NCBI GenBank assembly: GCA_958295665.1
Contig: OY282559.1
Span: 266,514,057 to 266,578,056 of the forward strand
DNA length: 64,000 nt
From: Tipula vernalis
Taxonomy: Eukaryota; Arthropoda; Insecta; Diptera; Tipulidae
Reading direction: 5' to 3'
The first letter of the stretch is position 1. Every line of letters starts with the position of its first letter. The position numbers were made by a program, and so were the translations under genes. Shown here in pieces: positions 44,683 to 58,117 of the stretch. The notes beneath the pieces were generated by a model, which saw only the letters and a program-made list of their open reading frames with translations, made no database searches and was not told the DNA's origin.

Positions 44683-47600
44683 TTAAGCACGTAATTATGG
44701 ATCATTTTTTCATTTGTTGGATATTTTATTTTTGAAGTGGGGTTTAATTCCATATTTAATAATATTTAGTAACCGAAAATGCCAAAATATGCCAAGAAAT
44801 GAAAAAATGGCCCATTTTAGTATTGGGATAATTTGTTGGAACTATTGGAAGGGAAAACAAAAACTTGTTTTTGGTCATCGCGTGAATATTTTTGAGAGAT
44901 CACCATTACAATAGAAACAAAAATAAAAAATTGTCAACAAATTTAATGTTTGAAGCAAATTTACTAATTGTTACTACTAATAGCTTCTTCAAGTTTCCAG
45001 AACCCGCAAACAAAGAGTTTTTATCGTTCTTATCGCTTCTTCTTATAATACCACAAATATTAAAATATTTTCGTTAACTATAACAATTCTTTCAATCAAA
45101 GAAAGCACAATCAGCCAATGGAGACAATGAAATAAGCAAAATTTCTAATCAGTGGAAGTGCATTTAGTGCTGTGAACATTTCAATGCTGCTCTTTCTTTT
45201 AATTTAACCTGTTTGGCAGTATATTACTTCAGTGCTTTATATGCTTATGAACACGAATAAATGTGCCAATCCTGTTCTTCCATTCACAATGAGAAGTAGG
45301 GGTGGACCATAATTAAGGCAACGAACAAAAGGTGGCACCACTTTCGTATTTCGTGACATTTCTCAGTCCGGTTTTGAATTTTTTAGAAGTACAGGTGTGT
45401 AAAATTTATTACGAAGCGACATGTACCGAAGGAGCGAGGAGAAAATGTAATTTGTAATGAAGGCCTTTACTTTCAAACAATAACCCTTTTACGTCAAATG
45501 TTTCGTGGACGTGTCCTATCGAAATTCAGCGATATCACACCAGACTTGTTTTGTAGAGCTATCTGCAAGGCAAGGTGTTTATCATCGTCCACAGTCTCTT
45601 GCCGATCTGAAAGCCAACATCCAAGCTTATCAACATGCAAGCTTACCTTACATAATTTTCTGTTAGTTACTGAGTTATTCAACAAAAAAATGGTTAATTT
45701 AACTATAATCTGCCCTTTATATGGGCCTGTTCCGGATTTAACTGACGGAATTGGTTATGAGTTAAGATGCGTCTGCACATTATCCATAACGTCCAAATTT
45801 CAATGATCATTGTTACGCAATAGTTAGATATAGTCACTTCACACTTACTGCACATGAATTCTGCGAATTTAACCTCACTATACACATCAATGGAAATTTG
45901 AGAAGTACATATTTATAAAATAAACATTAAATATCGAAAATACACCAGACATACAGACATAAATTTAAAATGTTTTCTATATTCAGAATGACTCAAACGT
46001 ATAATTTCTAGACAAAAAACAGTCGATACGCGCCGCGCGATGAAAGTATTAAAATAAAAGAAAATCAGTTTGCCATCACTCATTGAGATCGCTCATCATA
46101 ATTAAACTTATGTTTCACAAAAAGTCATTAACCAGCGGCAGTAGCACAAAGAGATTTGTTTATTTCTAATAATTTTGGCGCAGTTCGTTAGTTAAGTAAT
46201 TCAGAGTAGGTTTTCTGCGTTAGTGAACAGCACTAAAACAAAGTGATTTATTGTTGCGATAACAAACAATTGTAATTTGAAATTCTTTATCAAAACACAG
46301 TTTTCTAATTTCAATTTTTTTTTCATTTTATATTTACAGAAAATTGCCTACTTTCTTTGGATACAATCAAACCAGATGAAGATAATAGCGATGTCATAAA
46401 TCAAAATAAGTCAAATCATAGAACAAAGCGAAAAGTGTAAAAAACAAAGTTTTTTTGTTTTTTGTTGTAAAACCGTGCGCGATATATCTGCTCCACTATA
46501 TATAGAGGCAAAAAACTTAACCGACTGAAAAGATGAATTGCTTAATGGTAAGAATTATTGGATTTATTATTATATTATATATGTAGACAACCTAGAATTA
46601 GATCAACCAATTTCTTCATTTTTGGATTAAGTACATATTCAAATTTTTGGTTGAACCCCCCAAAATTATTTTGACGCCAAACGCACGAATCGTTATGACA
46701 CATTACAAAAAAAAATTGTTCTGTTCTGAATCACATTAAACAGTTTTGTTTTGGTGATTATTATTATTTGAATGTATATACGAATGTAAAGAAGTGTTAA
46801 ATATAATTATTAGACATTTCCGATAAAATTTGTTTATTTTGAGTAAATAAATATTGTGATTATAGGATTTGGTTGCGCATGGCGCATTTTATTGTGTGAT
46901 TTATTCACCAAGAAAGATAACGTTGCACGGCATTGTTCGTTTAATGTACTTCAATTTTTTGTTGTAATGATACCGGTTTATTGTTTTTTGAGGTTAATTA
47001 AGTGAATTGTGTTATTGCTTGTTAATGGTGTATAATGATGAATTTGGAAAGTTTGATATATTGCAATATTAGCAGTATTGCCTAAAACCCTTCATTTAGA
47101 AAATTTTCAAAGTCTACAATCAAATTTAATGTTTGAATCGATCTTCATACTTCATATGCTGCTTTCCTTTGGGAGAATGGTCCCTGGTATCGCCTATTCC
47201 ACGTCTTATTCTTCTTCGATCCCAAACAGTGTGACTATGGAATTCATTATTCTGTTTGATCTTGTTGAAATGCCACTGTAGTTGTTGTATTGGTAGGTTC
47301 TTTAAATACGGAACCTTGCATTAATGTAAGCCTTTTCCACTAATTATAATCCAGCTTCTACACTCTTGATCTCGTACCAATAACTGAATAGGTATGTGAA
47401 GTTAACCCGAAAAGGCTCTGCAGCCCGAAAAAAATGTCTTTTCAACATTTTTAAAATGTGCCCCTACTAAATACAAAAAAGCCTTACACCCTCAAAAAAT
47501 GTAAAGAATATAGTAAAATAACAATCCATCCCGAAAAATATAAAATATGTATCTGAGACACAATGCTAGTATGTATCAAAATTTTAGTTATCAAATTCTT

Positions 47601-47809
47601 GGCCAAGAATATGTAATTTCTTGTTAATGAATTTAAAAATTTAGAAAACTTAAATACATATTTTTAAAGTATTTAATACAGTCCACAGATTTAAAATATG
47701 AAACAAAAGAGATAGACTAAAAATGGAAATAACACGTGAAATTATTTTAGAATAGGAAGGAACGGTTGCAGATATTAATTTTTATTTTAAATATGCATGT
47801 ATTTTAAAA
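44683..47809. other. Non-coding stretch with weak hints of host exons
   Basis: No known protein. Two hints only. At 46,340 TTTATATTTACAG is a good splice acceptor, and the following frame (ENCLLSLDTIKPDEDNSDVI, then NQNKSNHRTKRKV and a stop at ~46,440) is polar and protein-like. On the minus strand 45,640-45,494 reads SDRQETVDDDKHLALQIALQ to a stop, after a possible TTGGCTTTCAG acceptor. Neither has a partner exon I can name. The rest is AT-rich. Confidence 0.3.
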
Positions 47810-48320
47810 CGGATTTTTTATCTAAAACAGTTTATCTAAAACCAATTCATCTAAAAACATTTCGTCTAAAAACAATTAATCTAAATATAATACGTCTAAA
47901 ATCAATTTATCTAAACACAATTTATCTAAAAACAATTCATCTACAAACAATTTACCTAAAGCAATTCGTCTAAAACAGTTTACCTAAAACAATTTAACTA
48001 AAACTATTTGTCTAAAAACAATTTGTCTAACCACAATTCATCTAAAACAAATTCGTCTAAAACAATTTGCCTAAAAAAAATTCTTTAGATAAAGATAAAT
48101 TCGTCTAAAACAATTCATCTCAATTTATCTAAACTTTTTTAAATATAAATAATTACTGACGTAATCTTTAAATTTTATCAATAAAAAATTGGTTGCTTTC
48201 CAATCGACTAACCGCTAGTTCCCGTTAGTAGTAAGGTTTTTGTCTTTGCTATGTGAACTCACAAAATAGTAAAACATAACCTAAAATTATGTTTTGAATA
48301 TTAGCTGTGTTTTTTTATTC
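47810..48320. repeat. Left arm of a foldback-like element (minisatellite TIR)
   Basis: 47,815-48,140 is an array of a ~12-14 bp unit, ACAATTCGTCTAAA with variants (ATCT/ACCT/GTCT). The inverse unit (GAATTGTTTTAGAC) forms the array at 56,390-56,880. Outer edges also match inverted: CGGATTTTTTATCTAAAA here against reverse-complemented CGGACTTTTGGTCTAAAA. Inside the array, GCTTTCCAATCGAC (~48,200) and GACAAAAACC-type sequence also find inverted partners at 55,999-56,290. Long TIRs made of short repeats are typical of foldback elements. Confidence 0.7.
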
Positions 48321-48508
48321 GCTCCCGATAGCCGCTATCCTATGAAAAAAAAGGCAAAAGTTGTTATGACTAGATAATTTAGCAAAGACAACAACTTGTC
48401 TACTACCTACCCAGCAAACGTAAAAGTAGTTTCTATGGTACTTCAATAGTACCGAATGATTGTAATTTTTTTCCACTGAAAATGAATAGGCCAGTGGGAA
48501 AAAATTCA

Positions 48509-48993
48509 TTTATCCACTTTTGACATATAATAGCCCGATAACTATGCTGATTTCAAATATAGAAAATGTAAAATAACCCATTGTTATTGTATAACCCATG
48601 CTGCTAGGGGCAACGTGAGTTATATTTGGTATAACAAAATGTTGAGTAGTCATTGGAAAATTATTCGTAGTCAAATTGAATGAAAAACTATATTTCAAAA
48701 ATTAGTTAAATTAAAGTACACCATGACAATTTAAAGAACGGTCACTATATAATGAAATATATTTCAAAATTCAATGCTCCACGAGGGAAACACAAAATGG
48801 AACTATTTCTTATTAATTTCCGAAATTTATTTCAACAAAAGTGGATAAAACGTTGTATGGCATTCGTGTCGTGAGCAAAGAGATATTATCCACTCGGGAT
48901 AATGTCCCACTCGGCTATCGCCTCGTGGGACAAACTTATCCCTCATGGAAAATATCTCGTTTTGCTCACTAGTACCATAAATAACTATTATTT
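48509..48993. repeat. ~485-bp repeat, copy 1 (opposite to 59,361-59,837)
   Basis: This copy and 59,361-59,837 are reverse complements over nearly their full length. The first part has inverted ends TTATCCACTTTTG (48,510) and CAAAAGTGGATAAA (~48,840). The second part (48,860-48,978) is a hairpin: GTGAGCAAAGAGATATTATC pairs with AAATATCTCGTTTTGCTCAC, and GTCCCACTCGGC with CCTCGTGGGAC. A third, worn copy of the hairpin half lies at ~61,930-61,985. Confidence 0.85.
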
Positions 48994-49585
48994 ACTTTCA
49001 TATTGTAATTGTATGGGTACAAATTTTTATGCTGTTGTTTCTTTTTGTCTTATTTGGCAATGATATTACTTACCCATTCTTTTAATTATTGAATTTATAT
49101 TGCTGTTTCTTTTATAGACCTGTTTTTGTGTATGATAGCAAGAGACATAAATATCATTAAATTCACTTTGAAAGTACTTCTTTAACTAATTCTTAATACT
49201 TACAGTTGAATAATAAATAATACTTAAATAGTACGTTTAAAGAACGGATAGAGAGGCACTATGAAAGTAACATTAAAGTTTATTTAAAGCATCGATGGTT
49301 AGTATAGTATGTATAATACTATAAACTACTTAAATAGTACATCGCAGAAATCGGTTTAAAAGTACATACAATGAAAATTTCTTCTCAAAACACATTATGG
49401 ATATTATAGAACATACTCATGTTCATAGTGTATTAAATGTATACCACCAAAGGTACACTGGTTAAATTAAATGAAACGCATCTTAATTCTAAAGCTCAAT
49501 TTCTGTACTTTTTATTAATGAATATATAAAATTCAGTTTTCAGTAATTCAGAGTAATTAAATGAATAAATGATAAATGATAAATG

Positions 49586-51276
<1,691 letters not shown>

Positions 51277-51442
51277 TATTAAGAGACAATTTATTTATTT
51301 TTTTTTTAAAAAACCTGTTATGTGCATGTAGCACACATTTTCTCAATTCCTTTTGGTAGTTTTCTTTACCCACGGATCCTCCACAAGCGTCTAATATAAA
51401 AACAACGAGAATTTTCAGATCATTTATATTTTAACTGTATAG

Positions 51443-52686
51443 TTACATTAATTGCTTACCGAAAAGTACGTTCTTAAATAATTTTAAAGAGTTTAAGGAC
51501 CGTTTCCCAGCTCGACCTTCTAAATTAAATTCGTGATACACTGTATCGGTAGCCAAAAACCTGAAAACGCTTTCTAAAGATGACGTTCCTTTTAATCGTC
51601 TTAAATACGAATTCTAAAACAGAAAATAAATTCCTAAAATAGAGCGTTTGTATTATGATAATATAAATTACAATTTTTGACGCAAACGTTTCATCTCCTA
51701 ACCGAAGCTCCACGTCACTTAATTCGGCAATCGTTTTCACCGGAAAGATAGTCTCCATTTCAATCGATCCGTCGTCCGGACCAATGAACCCTAGCCCTGA
51801 ATGAATCTTTTTTACTATTACCAAATTTTCAATAAGCAATTTATTCTGCGCAGCCCTATGAATTTCATGATCATTTTGAATTTTGTCCAATTTACTTTCA
51901 AATCTTTTTATTTCGTTAATTATTTCATCAACATTTTCGAACAGCTGTTCATTTAAATTGTCTAATAAAAATATAATATTATATTATTTATATGCAAATG
52001 AACATACATATTTAATTAAAATATACATACCTTGATTATAAATCACTGAAGCTACATATTGTGATGATGGTGTTGTTACTGGAACTGCACATGGATTGTG
52101 GTAGTTTTCTAATAAAACAGGTTGACTATCGTTCATTATTGGATGGTAAGTTTTTTCTGGACTGATTCGTAGTTCTTCTGTAATTGGTGTGGTTATGTAT
52201 CGGTTTTCTTTGAATAGATGCCGTTTTGGGCGAAGTAGAATAGGTTGACTATCGTTCATTGTTGGATGGCAAGATTTTTCTGGGCTGATTCGTAGTTCTT
52301 CTGGAATTGGTGTGGTTACTGGGACTGCACTTGGATTGTACCGGTTTTCTTTGAATAGATGCCGTTTTGGACGAAATAAACCAGGTTGACTACTTTCTGG
52401 GTTGATTCATATTCTTCTGGAACTAGTTGTGGTGAAATTTTTTTTGGGTATAGTTGCGTTAGTACTCTGGCTGCATTCAGTTTTCCATCGAAATCGTTTA
52501 ATTGCGACTCAAACGATTTTTCTGTAGACGTTATAAAACCTTCTGAAATATTTTTACTATTACAACTATTCCAATAGTTGTTTTTAATAGGTGATATTGG
52601 ATCTGTAATAAAATGTTAAACATATTAAAAGCTTTAGCTTTGTAGTGTAAATGTGTTTGCTTACTATTTTCACTGGTCCCGGCCAT
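51443..52686 (-). pseudogene. Four-exon DUF4806-like protein gene, one apparent frameshift
   Basis: Exons on the minus strand: 52,686-52,665 (starts MAGTSEN), 52,602-52,031, 51,961-51,672 and 51,613-51,443 (ends at TAA). Introns of 62, 69 and 58 bp have GT-AG ends, and the last three joins are in phase. The C-terminus reads METIFPVKTIAELSDVELRL, then RRLKGTSSLESVFRFLATDT and HEFNLEGRAGKRSLNSLKLF, which I recognise as the DUF4806 pattern. Exon 2 encodes about 2.5 tandem copies of a ~45-residue unit (NDSQPILLRPKRHLFKENRY; EELRISPEKTYHPI). In its first copy one base appears lost near 52,405-52,412, causing a frame break. A coiled coil (LNEQLFENVDEIINEIKRFE) precedes the domain. Molecular function unknown. 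It lies 125 bp downstream of the transposase. Confidence 0.7.
52031..52400 (-). repeat. Intragenic tandem repeat in exon 2
   Basis: A ~135-bp unit (plus strand GGTTGACTATCGTTCATTGT ... GAATAGATGCCGTTTTGG) occurs about 2.5 times. The copy at ~52,150 has lost ~15 bp, in phase. It encodes the repeated NDSQP...PKRHLFKEN segment. Confidence 0.85.
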
Positions 52687-52810
52687 GTTTTAGATATAGT
52701 TTTTATAGATGTGATTTTATTTAGTTCCTTTTAGTGATGCTAAGTTTAAGACAAGTATTTTAAATTGATATTAATGAAAGAATATTTATAAAAAAAAAGT
52801 TTAACAAAAA

Positions 52811-54105
52811 TTAATGCGAAAATTGTACGAAATTTTGATGTAATATTGGAATGAGTATAAATTTCTCGTCTATCGGGATACAGAAGTATTTATATACAAT
52901 TTCATTTTTTGCGAATGTTTTTATTGTAGCATCTAACCCGCTACATAAAATAACTCCTAGACCATCTGCAGATTCTAATGGTTTTGTAAAAAAATTTGTA
53001 ATTTCCTTAAACGAGTAACCTTGTACAATCGGCTTGTTTTCTTTTGAACCGAGCGCAATCACTTTAAAAACAATGTTCTTTTGAATGAGACAATAACAAT
53101 CTTTTACGTGTGTGCTGGAAACCTCGAAGACATTAAATTTTGACAGTTGCGGATGACATCCAGATGAATTTATTTCTTCCAATCTTCTGTAAATCTGTTG
53201 TATTATTTTGTTCGGTTTCTTAATAATTTTTTTAAGAAATTGCATGTAATTTTGATACTTATATGCTGAAAAAGAATCCAGTGTACCAAATTGTTTCACA
53301 CAATTCGGTAAATGAAGTAAAGCATGAACATTAAAGCTGACTTTGTCTTCACCGTATATTACTGGGAACATTGTTACGAATTCACTGAGCATTTGACAAG
53401 CTACGTCAACGTTTTCTTTGTAGATGTCTTTGCGAGAAAGCAGTCTTATAGCACAGTGCAACAAGAGGAAGTGATAATACATATTGTCATCAATGGCATC
53501 TTTTAGAGCTACTATACCACTATACATGAGGAATTGTCTGCTTTCCATAAAGCCAAGTCATCCAAAGTTCGAAAGTTTCTAAAGAACTCTGATGGTGTGT
53601 ATTTTGCACATATTTTAAGCTTCTCGTTGATTGCATTAACGTCTACGTTATATCCAGGAACTTTATTCTTAGAAATGAATGATACAATTTTTTTCGTTAT
53701 CCCTAAATCGACAATATGCATAGGATCGATTGGAAACTGAGATACCATTCGTATACCGATGTCTTCTAATACAATTTTAGAAGTGACAAATTTAGTTTGA
53801 TGATGTTTTTGATCACTTCTATCTTCAAACATCTGATCAGTTCTTTCACTGGCTATTTCCGTTTGAAATGAAATTCTCTTATTCATATATATTCCTACCT
53901 GATTGCACTTGGGACAGCTGTGCTTTCCTGTTGGATATTGGATACCAGTTATGAAAGCTCTGGCTGGACTATCACATACGAAGAGGCGAATTTCAAAAAA
54001 TTTAATTGTTTCCAATCCACAAATTTTAGTTCCATTTGCTTGAATTTTTTGTACTTCTTCTACAAAGGTTTTAAAAATTAATTTACGGAGTGCGGCTTCT
54101 CAAAA
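52811..54105 (-). pseudogene. Tnp2-like transposase, C-terminal half, frameshifted
   Basis: Minus strand, from ~54,105: PFLIGCYSGFEKPHSVN, then after a stop and frame change FVEEVQKIQANGTKICGLET, FVCDSPARAFITGIQYPTGK, HSCPKCNQVGIYMNKRISF, and FPIDPMHIVDLGITKKIVSF (end of this frame near 53,512). Frame 2 (53,548-52,811) continues FLMYSGIVALKDAIDDNMYY, HALLHLPNCVKQFGTLDSFS, AYKYQNYMQFLKKIIKKPNK. The 'DAPAR', 'C-x2-C', 'DxMHxVdLGvxKkL' and 'Y(E)xxhxxLk' motifs are those of an animal transposase family distantly like plant CACTA Tnp2. A small deletion joins LALWKA to RQFLMYS out of frame. The protein's N-terminal half is missing here. Confidence 0.75.
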
Positions 54106-54766
54106 CCAGAATAACACCCTATGAGAAATGGTGCTTCTGCAGGAACCTCACTTTATTTTGCTCTTTTTACACCAACACAACTACAAAAATATTTTCATAT
54201 TCTTTAGGAGATAAAAAAGTTACTTTATTTCGAGTAACCCGAAAGAATTTGACATTAAATTATATTGTAACAACTTGTATATTGTATGTAATTATGTATT
54301 TTTACTTACTAATTTTAGGGATTACTTAAAATAAAGATTTGCACATTTGCAATTAACCACACTGTCTCCCGACACGCGACACATAAACTCAAACTGTATA
54401 CTACTGACGAATGTCTGTCTTAGAATAGAGTGTTGAACTGTTGAACAAAAAAAAATGAAAAAAAAAACAAATATTTTCCTCTCTCTAATTACATATTTTG
54501 ATTTACAGTAAAATTGCACATGCGCATATAGATTGTGGAAAAGAGTACAAATTAGAAATTTTATGCATATACCATAGCTCGGTTTCATCTAACTTGTTAA
54601 ATATATTTACTTTTTTCTAAATGTTGTTTTATATACAAAAATTGTATGATTGTAGTAGTAACTAGTGAACTCACGTTTGCTGGGTAGCGGGTAACAGCGG
54701 TTGGTACTGGAATGCAACTAATAAAAATTGCGCGAAAAATTATATATTTTGTTTTATGCATGATTT

Positions 54767-54897
54767 ATAATATGGAGTTAGATTGGACAAAATAAATCAA
54801 TGTAATGTCAAAAAAAATGTCGAAGTAATATTTCGTAAATAATTTTTTTTTGACAGTAAATTGATTTATTTTGCTCAATCGAACTCCACATAATATT
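54767..54897. repeat. Hairpin, ~50-bp arms
   Basis: The left arm (ATATGGAGTTAGATTGGACA, AAATAAATCAATGTAATGTC) pairs with the right arm (GACAGTAAATTGATTTATTT, TCGAACTCCACATAATAT). The loop holds a smaller hairpin CGAAGTAATATTTCG. Confidence 0.8.
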
Positions 54898-55649
54898 CAA
54901 CGAAAATTTTTAGATGAATACATTTATAAATATAGGAATCATGTACAATTACAATATTACCTCAATAGATAGTGTTACTTGCACAATTTACAATTTGTTT
55001 ACAGTAGAAGTACACCAAAACCAAAATGTCTATACAGATAGTACAAGAGATAGCTCACAACACATTGTCGATGTACTCTAAATTTATTTATGTAATGGTT
55101 TTTTCTGTATCATATTTAAACAACAAAAAACAGATTTAGTAATATTAACCATAGTGTACTTCTTTGTCTTCTTAATCGTAAGTGTTTGTACTGTATAAGG
55201 TAAAAACATTTTTGTTGTTTTTGAGTATACAGTAAATTTTTCGCTGAAAATACATATTTGAGCATCATTTGAACTTTTCCTCTTCTTCTGTTACCTCTTC
55301 ACTTATAAGCACTTATGGTGCATGCCTCTGTTAGTTTTTTTATAGTTAATCTAGCAAAGACATGAGCCATAAGTGCTTTTAAGTACATATATGATTTTAA
55401 TATGTTCCGAAGATTGTAAGAGAATTCAATCCAATTTCGAACTGATATGCTTATGATTATGAAAAAATCAATCTTCTCATCTGGCCGCGGCGACTGGACT
55501 GATTATATCAATATTTACATTCTATATACTATAAACAGAATGTGCTGTGCGTTAAGTACTAGCGAATCGTACTAATACAGATGAATTCTCTTACAATTTT
55601 TCTTCTTCACAATACTCACACAGCTCTATTTCTGTGTACGCTAATTTTT
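54898..55649. other. Non-coding; small inverted pair
   Basis: No gene. AAGCACTTATGGTGCATG (~55,308) and CATGAGCCATAAGTGCTT (~55,361) are inverted, ~35 bp apart. Confidence 0.5.
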
Positions 55650-55982
55650 GCTTTATTAATTTTTTTTTGTTGAATATTAATTAATTCATGTAATATCTAA
55701 TATGCTACCGGTGATTAGACCATTTTAAGTGTGTTTCGATTAACACGAGAAGTATATTAGTATTTACGAACAGTAATTCAACGAAACCGACTAATAGACA
55801 GTTAAACAATTAAATAAATAGAATTTTGTCTATTAGTCGGTTTCGTTGAATTACTGTTCATAAATACTAATATACTTCTCGTGTTAATCGAAACACACTT
55901 AAAATGGTCTAATCACCGGTAGCATATTAGATATTATATGAATTAATTAATATTAAAAAAAAAAAAAAAAAATTAATAAAGC
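55650..55982. repeat. Near-perfect 333-bp palindrome
   Basis: The left arm 55,650-55,800 and right arm 55,827-55,982 are reverse complements with only a handful of differences; the loop is 26 bp. Pairing runs from GCTTTATTAAT at the outer edge, through CTACCGGTGATTAGACC / GGTCTAATCACCGGTAG, to GACTAATAGACA / TGTCTATTAGTC at the loop. High arm identity implies recent origin or ongoing gene conversion. Confidence 0.92.
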
Positions 55983-56159
55983 TTTTAAGTAATTGCGGTG
56001 GTCGATTGGAAAGCCACTATTATGAGCAGTTACTCGTAGATGCAGTTGCGCACAATTTCGACGCTAGGTGGTTGAATGTAAAACCGCTTAATTTTGTTTA
56101 GCGCGTTATATATTATTTTTTTATTGATTTTATATAAAAATAATAATAATTTTGGCATA

Positions 56160-56885
56160 ATTGCATACAATTCCGATTTTGAGGTTATGTGTTATTCATA
56201 ACATCCAATTGTAAGCTTACCAATCGACACCATAGCAATGACAAAAACCGGTCTACTAGCGGTTTGCTAGCGGGAAAGCGATTATTATGCACAAAATATT
56301 ACAAGAAGTAATATTGTAATCGGCCGTGATTCCTCTATACTCAAAGCTAATCTCAACTTTTTTCCAAAATTTCGTTGAATGTATCATAGATTAATTGGTT
56401 TTAGACGAATTAATTTAGAAAAATTATTTTATATGTATTTTTTTTTTGTGATTTTTTTGTAGAATTGTTTTGGACGAGTTGTTTTAGACGAATCGTTCTA
56501 AATGAATTGTTGTTAGAAAAATTGATGTTATTAATTAACAAAGCATTCACAATTATTTTAACTTTTACTTACAGGTTTGTATGAATTTCCAACATAACGA
56601 GTAAAAATTTTAGTTCATTATGTTGGAAATTCATACAAACCTGAAAGTAAAAGGTAAAAAGTGTTTGCATTGTATTGTGAATAGAGCATTCACAGAGCGT
56701 AAGTGGTTTTTAGATGAATTGTGTTTAGACCAATTGTTTTTAGTTAAATTGTTTTAGGTAAACTGTTTTAGGTGAATTGCTTTAGACGAATTGTTTTTAG
56801 ATGAATTGTTTTAGATAAATTGATTTTAGGTAAATTGCTTTAGTCAAATTGGTTTAGATAAATTATTTTAGACCAAAAGTCCGCG
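56160..56885. repeat. Right arm of the foldback-like element (minisatellite TIR)
   Basis: GAATTGTTTTAGAC-type units (12-14 bp) run at 56,390-56,520 and 56,700-56,880, inverse to the array at 47.8-48.1 kb. The outer edge TTTTAGACCAAAAGTCCG mirrors the left edge. 56,215-56,285 (ATAGCAATGACAAAAACC, CTAGCGGTTTGCTAGCGGG) mirrors 48,200-48,260. A separate hairpin (56,561-56,655) splits the array. Confidence 0.7.
56561..56655. repeat. Hairpin inside the minisatellite array
   Basis: ACAGGTTTGTATGAATTTCC AACATAA at the left pairs with TTATGTTGGAAATTCATACA AACCTG at the right, with a ~20-bp loop. Weaker pairing continues outward (CATTCACAAT / ATTGTGAATA). Confidence 0.88.
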
Positions 56886-56924
56886 AATCATTTTGCTTAC
56901 TGTACCATTTTACCCCCTACATCG

Positions 56925-57235
56925 ACAACTGATACGTGCCTGGTATAACTAGTTTAAACGAAATTACATTGGTCGCATTTCTCAATCAGGTCAAACTAAA
57001 TATTTATGGCCGTTTGATTTAGACAGAGACAATTTTTTTTGCTAAATTTACAAGTGATTTACTTACGGAACCGCTGATCACAGGGATTGCCCCCAACATC
57101 GGCAGCAACGTGTTTGGTATAGCTTGTCTTAATGAAATTACATTGGTCGTATTTCTCAACCAGGTCAAACTAAGTATTTATGGCCGTTTGATTTGGGCAA
57201 AGACAATTTTTTTGCTAAATTGAATTGGATTGCCC
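56925..57235 (+). repeat. Two-copy direct repeat, ~175-bp spacing
   Basis: GAAATTACATTGGTCGCATT followed by TCAGGTCAAACTAAATATTT ATGGCCGTTTGATTT occurs at ~56,959 and again at ~57,133 with few changes. Each is followed by AGACAATTTTTT and GCTAAATT. TTGCCCCCAAC also occurs twice (57,086 and 57,230). It is non-coding. Confidence 0.8.
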
Positions 57236-57780
57236 CCAACTGTAACGAAATGGAGATAGCTTGATTGGGTCGCAAGAGAATCTCGGTTCCAGATAAATGC
57301 TTTTCGTTACGGAAAAATAAAATTCAAACTGTCAGAGCTTCGGTGTGATCCTAGATTTGCCGGCTAAGGCTCAGGGATTGGGGTGGGGGTTTCCGAAGAT
57401 GACCGGAAGCTAGTTTGGCCACTTAGGAGACTAGAAAAGGAATTGAGACTTTCAAAAAAAAAAATAAAAGATTCAGACCGGAAATACTCACCCCGATAAC
57501 GTCCTAAACTCACCTACATTTCATCCCAAACAATGAATACCTTTATCGGTACATGACATTATTGAGCACAGCAAAGTTTCTCATTCTGCAATTTAAAACA
57601 CATTTCACGAATCGAAATAGCGGACGAAAGCGGAATTATTAGAATGAAAGACGGATTGCTTCAAGATATGAACCATTCAAGTGAAAAATCATCATTTTTA
57701 TTTGACATAATTCAATCAGATTAGAAAATTTTGAAATAACTAATAAATTATGAATAGGATTAGTTCAGTTACTACACTTA

Positions 57781-58117
57781 TGCCCAGTTTCACACAAAAA
57801 TATCCAACCCTTAGTTAAATAATATTTCCTCCCTTTCATATTTTATAAAATTACGTTTTGTTTCATAATACAAATTCTATGCAAGTTGATTATATTTTAT
57901 TTTTACATAGAAATATTTAGCATTCAGCTAAATATTTAGCTCGACGAAATTGGGCAGTTAAATATTTAGCTCTCCAGTTAAAATGTCCATGTAAAAAAGG
58001 AAATAAAATTAGCATGCGTTGAATTTGTGTTATGAACTAAATCGCAATTTAATAAATGATGAAAGGGAGGAAACATTATTTAACTAGAGATTACTTCTCT
58101 TTTTGTGAAATCGGGCA
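57781..58117. mobile_element. MITE with ~125-bp inverted arms
   Basis: TGCCCAGTTTCACACAAAAA at the left and the end TTTTTGTGAAATCGGGCA are inverted. Pairing continues through TAGTTAAATAATATTTCCTC CCTTTCAT against ATGAAAGGGAGGAAACATTA, and ACAAATTCTATGCA against TGCGTTGAATTTGT. Both edges are followed by TA (TTA left, TAA right). There is no coding frame in its ~90-bp centre. Confidence 0.78.

Noticed and set aside
45494..45806. Overlapping opposite-strand genes
   Set aside because: Both frames are open over the same bases, but neither has homology I recognise. At most one short exon is plausible.
47815..48140. CRISPR array
   Set aside because: The units are 12-14 bp tandem repeats without unique spacers, in an animal genome.
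52386..52577. Plus-strand gene over the DUF4806 exon
   Set aside because: It is the antisense of exon 2, whose minus-strand splice sites and domain are clear.
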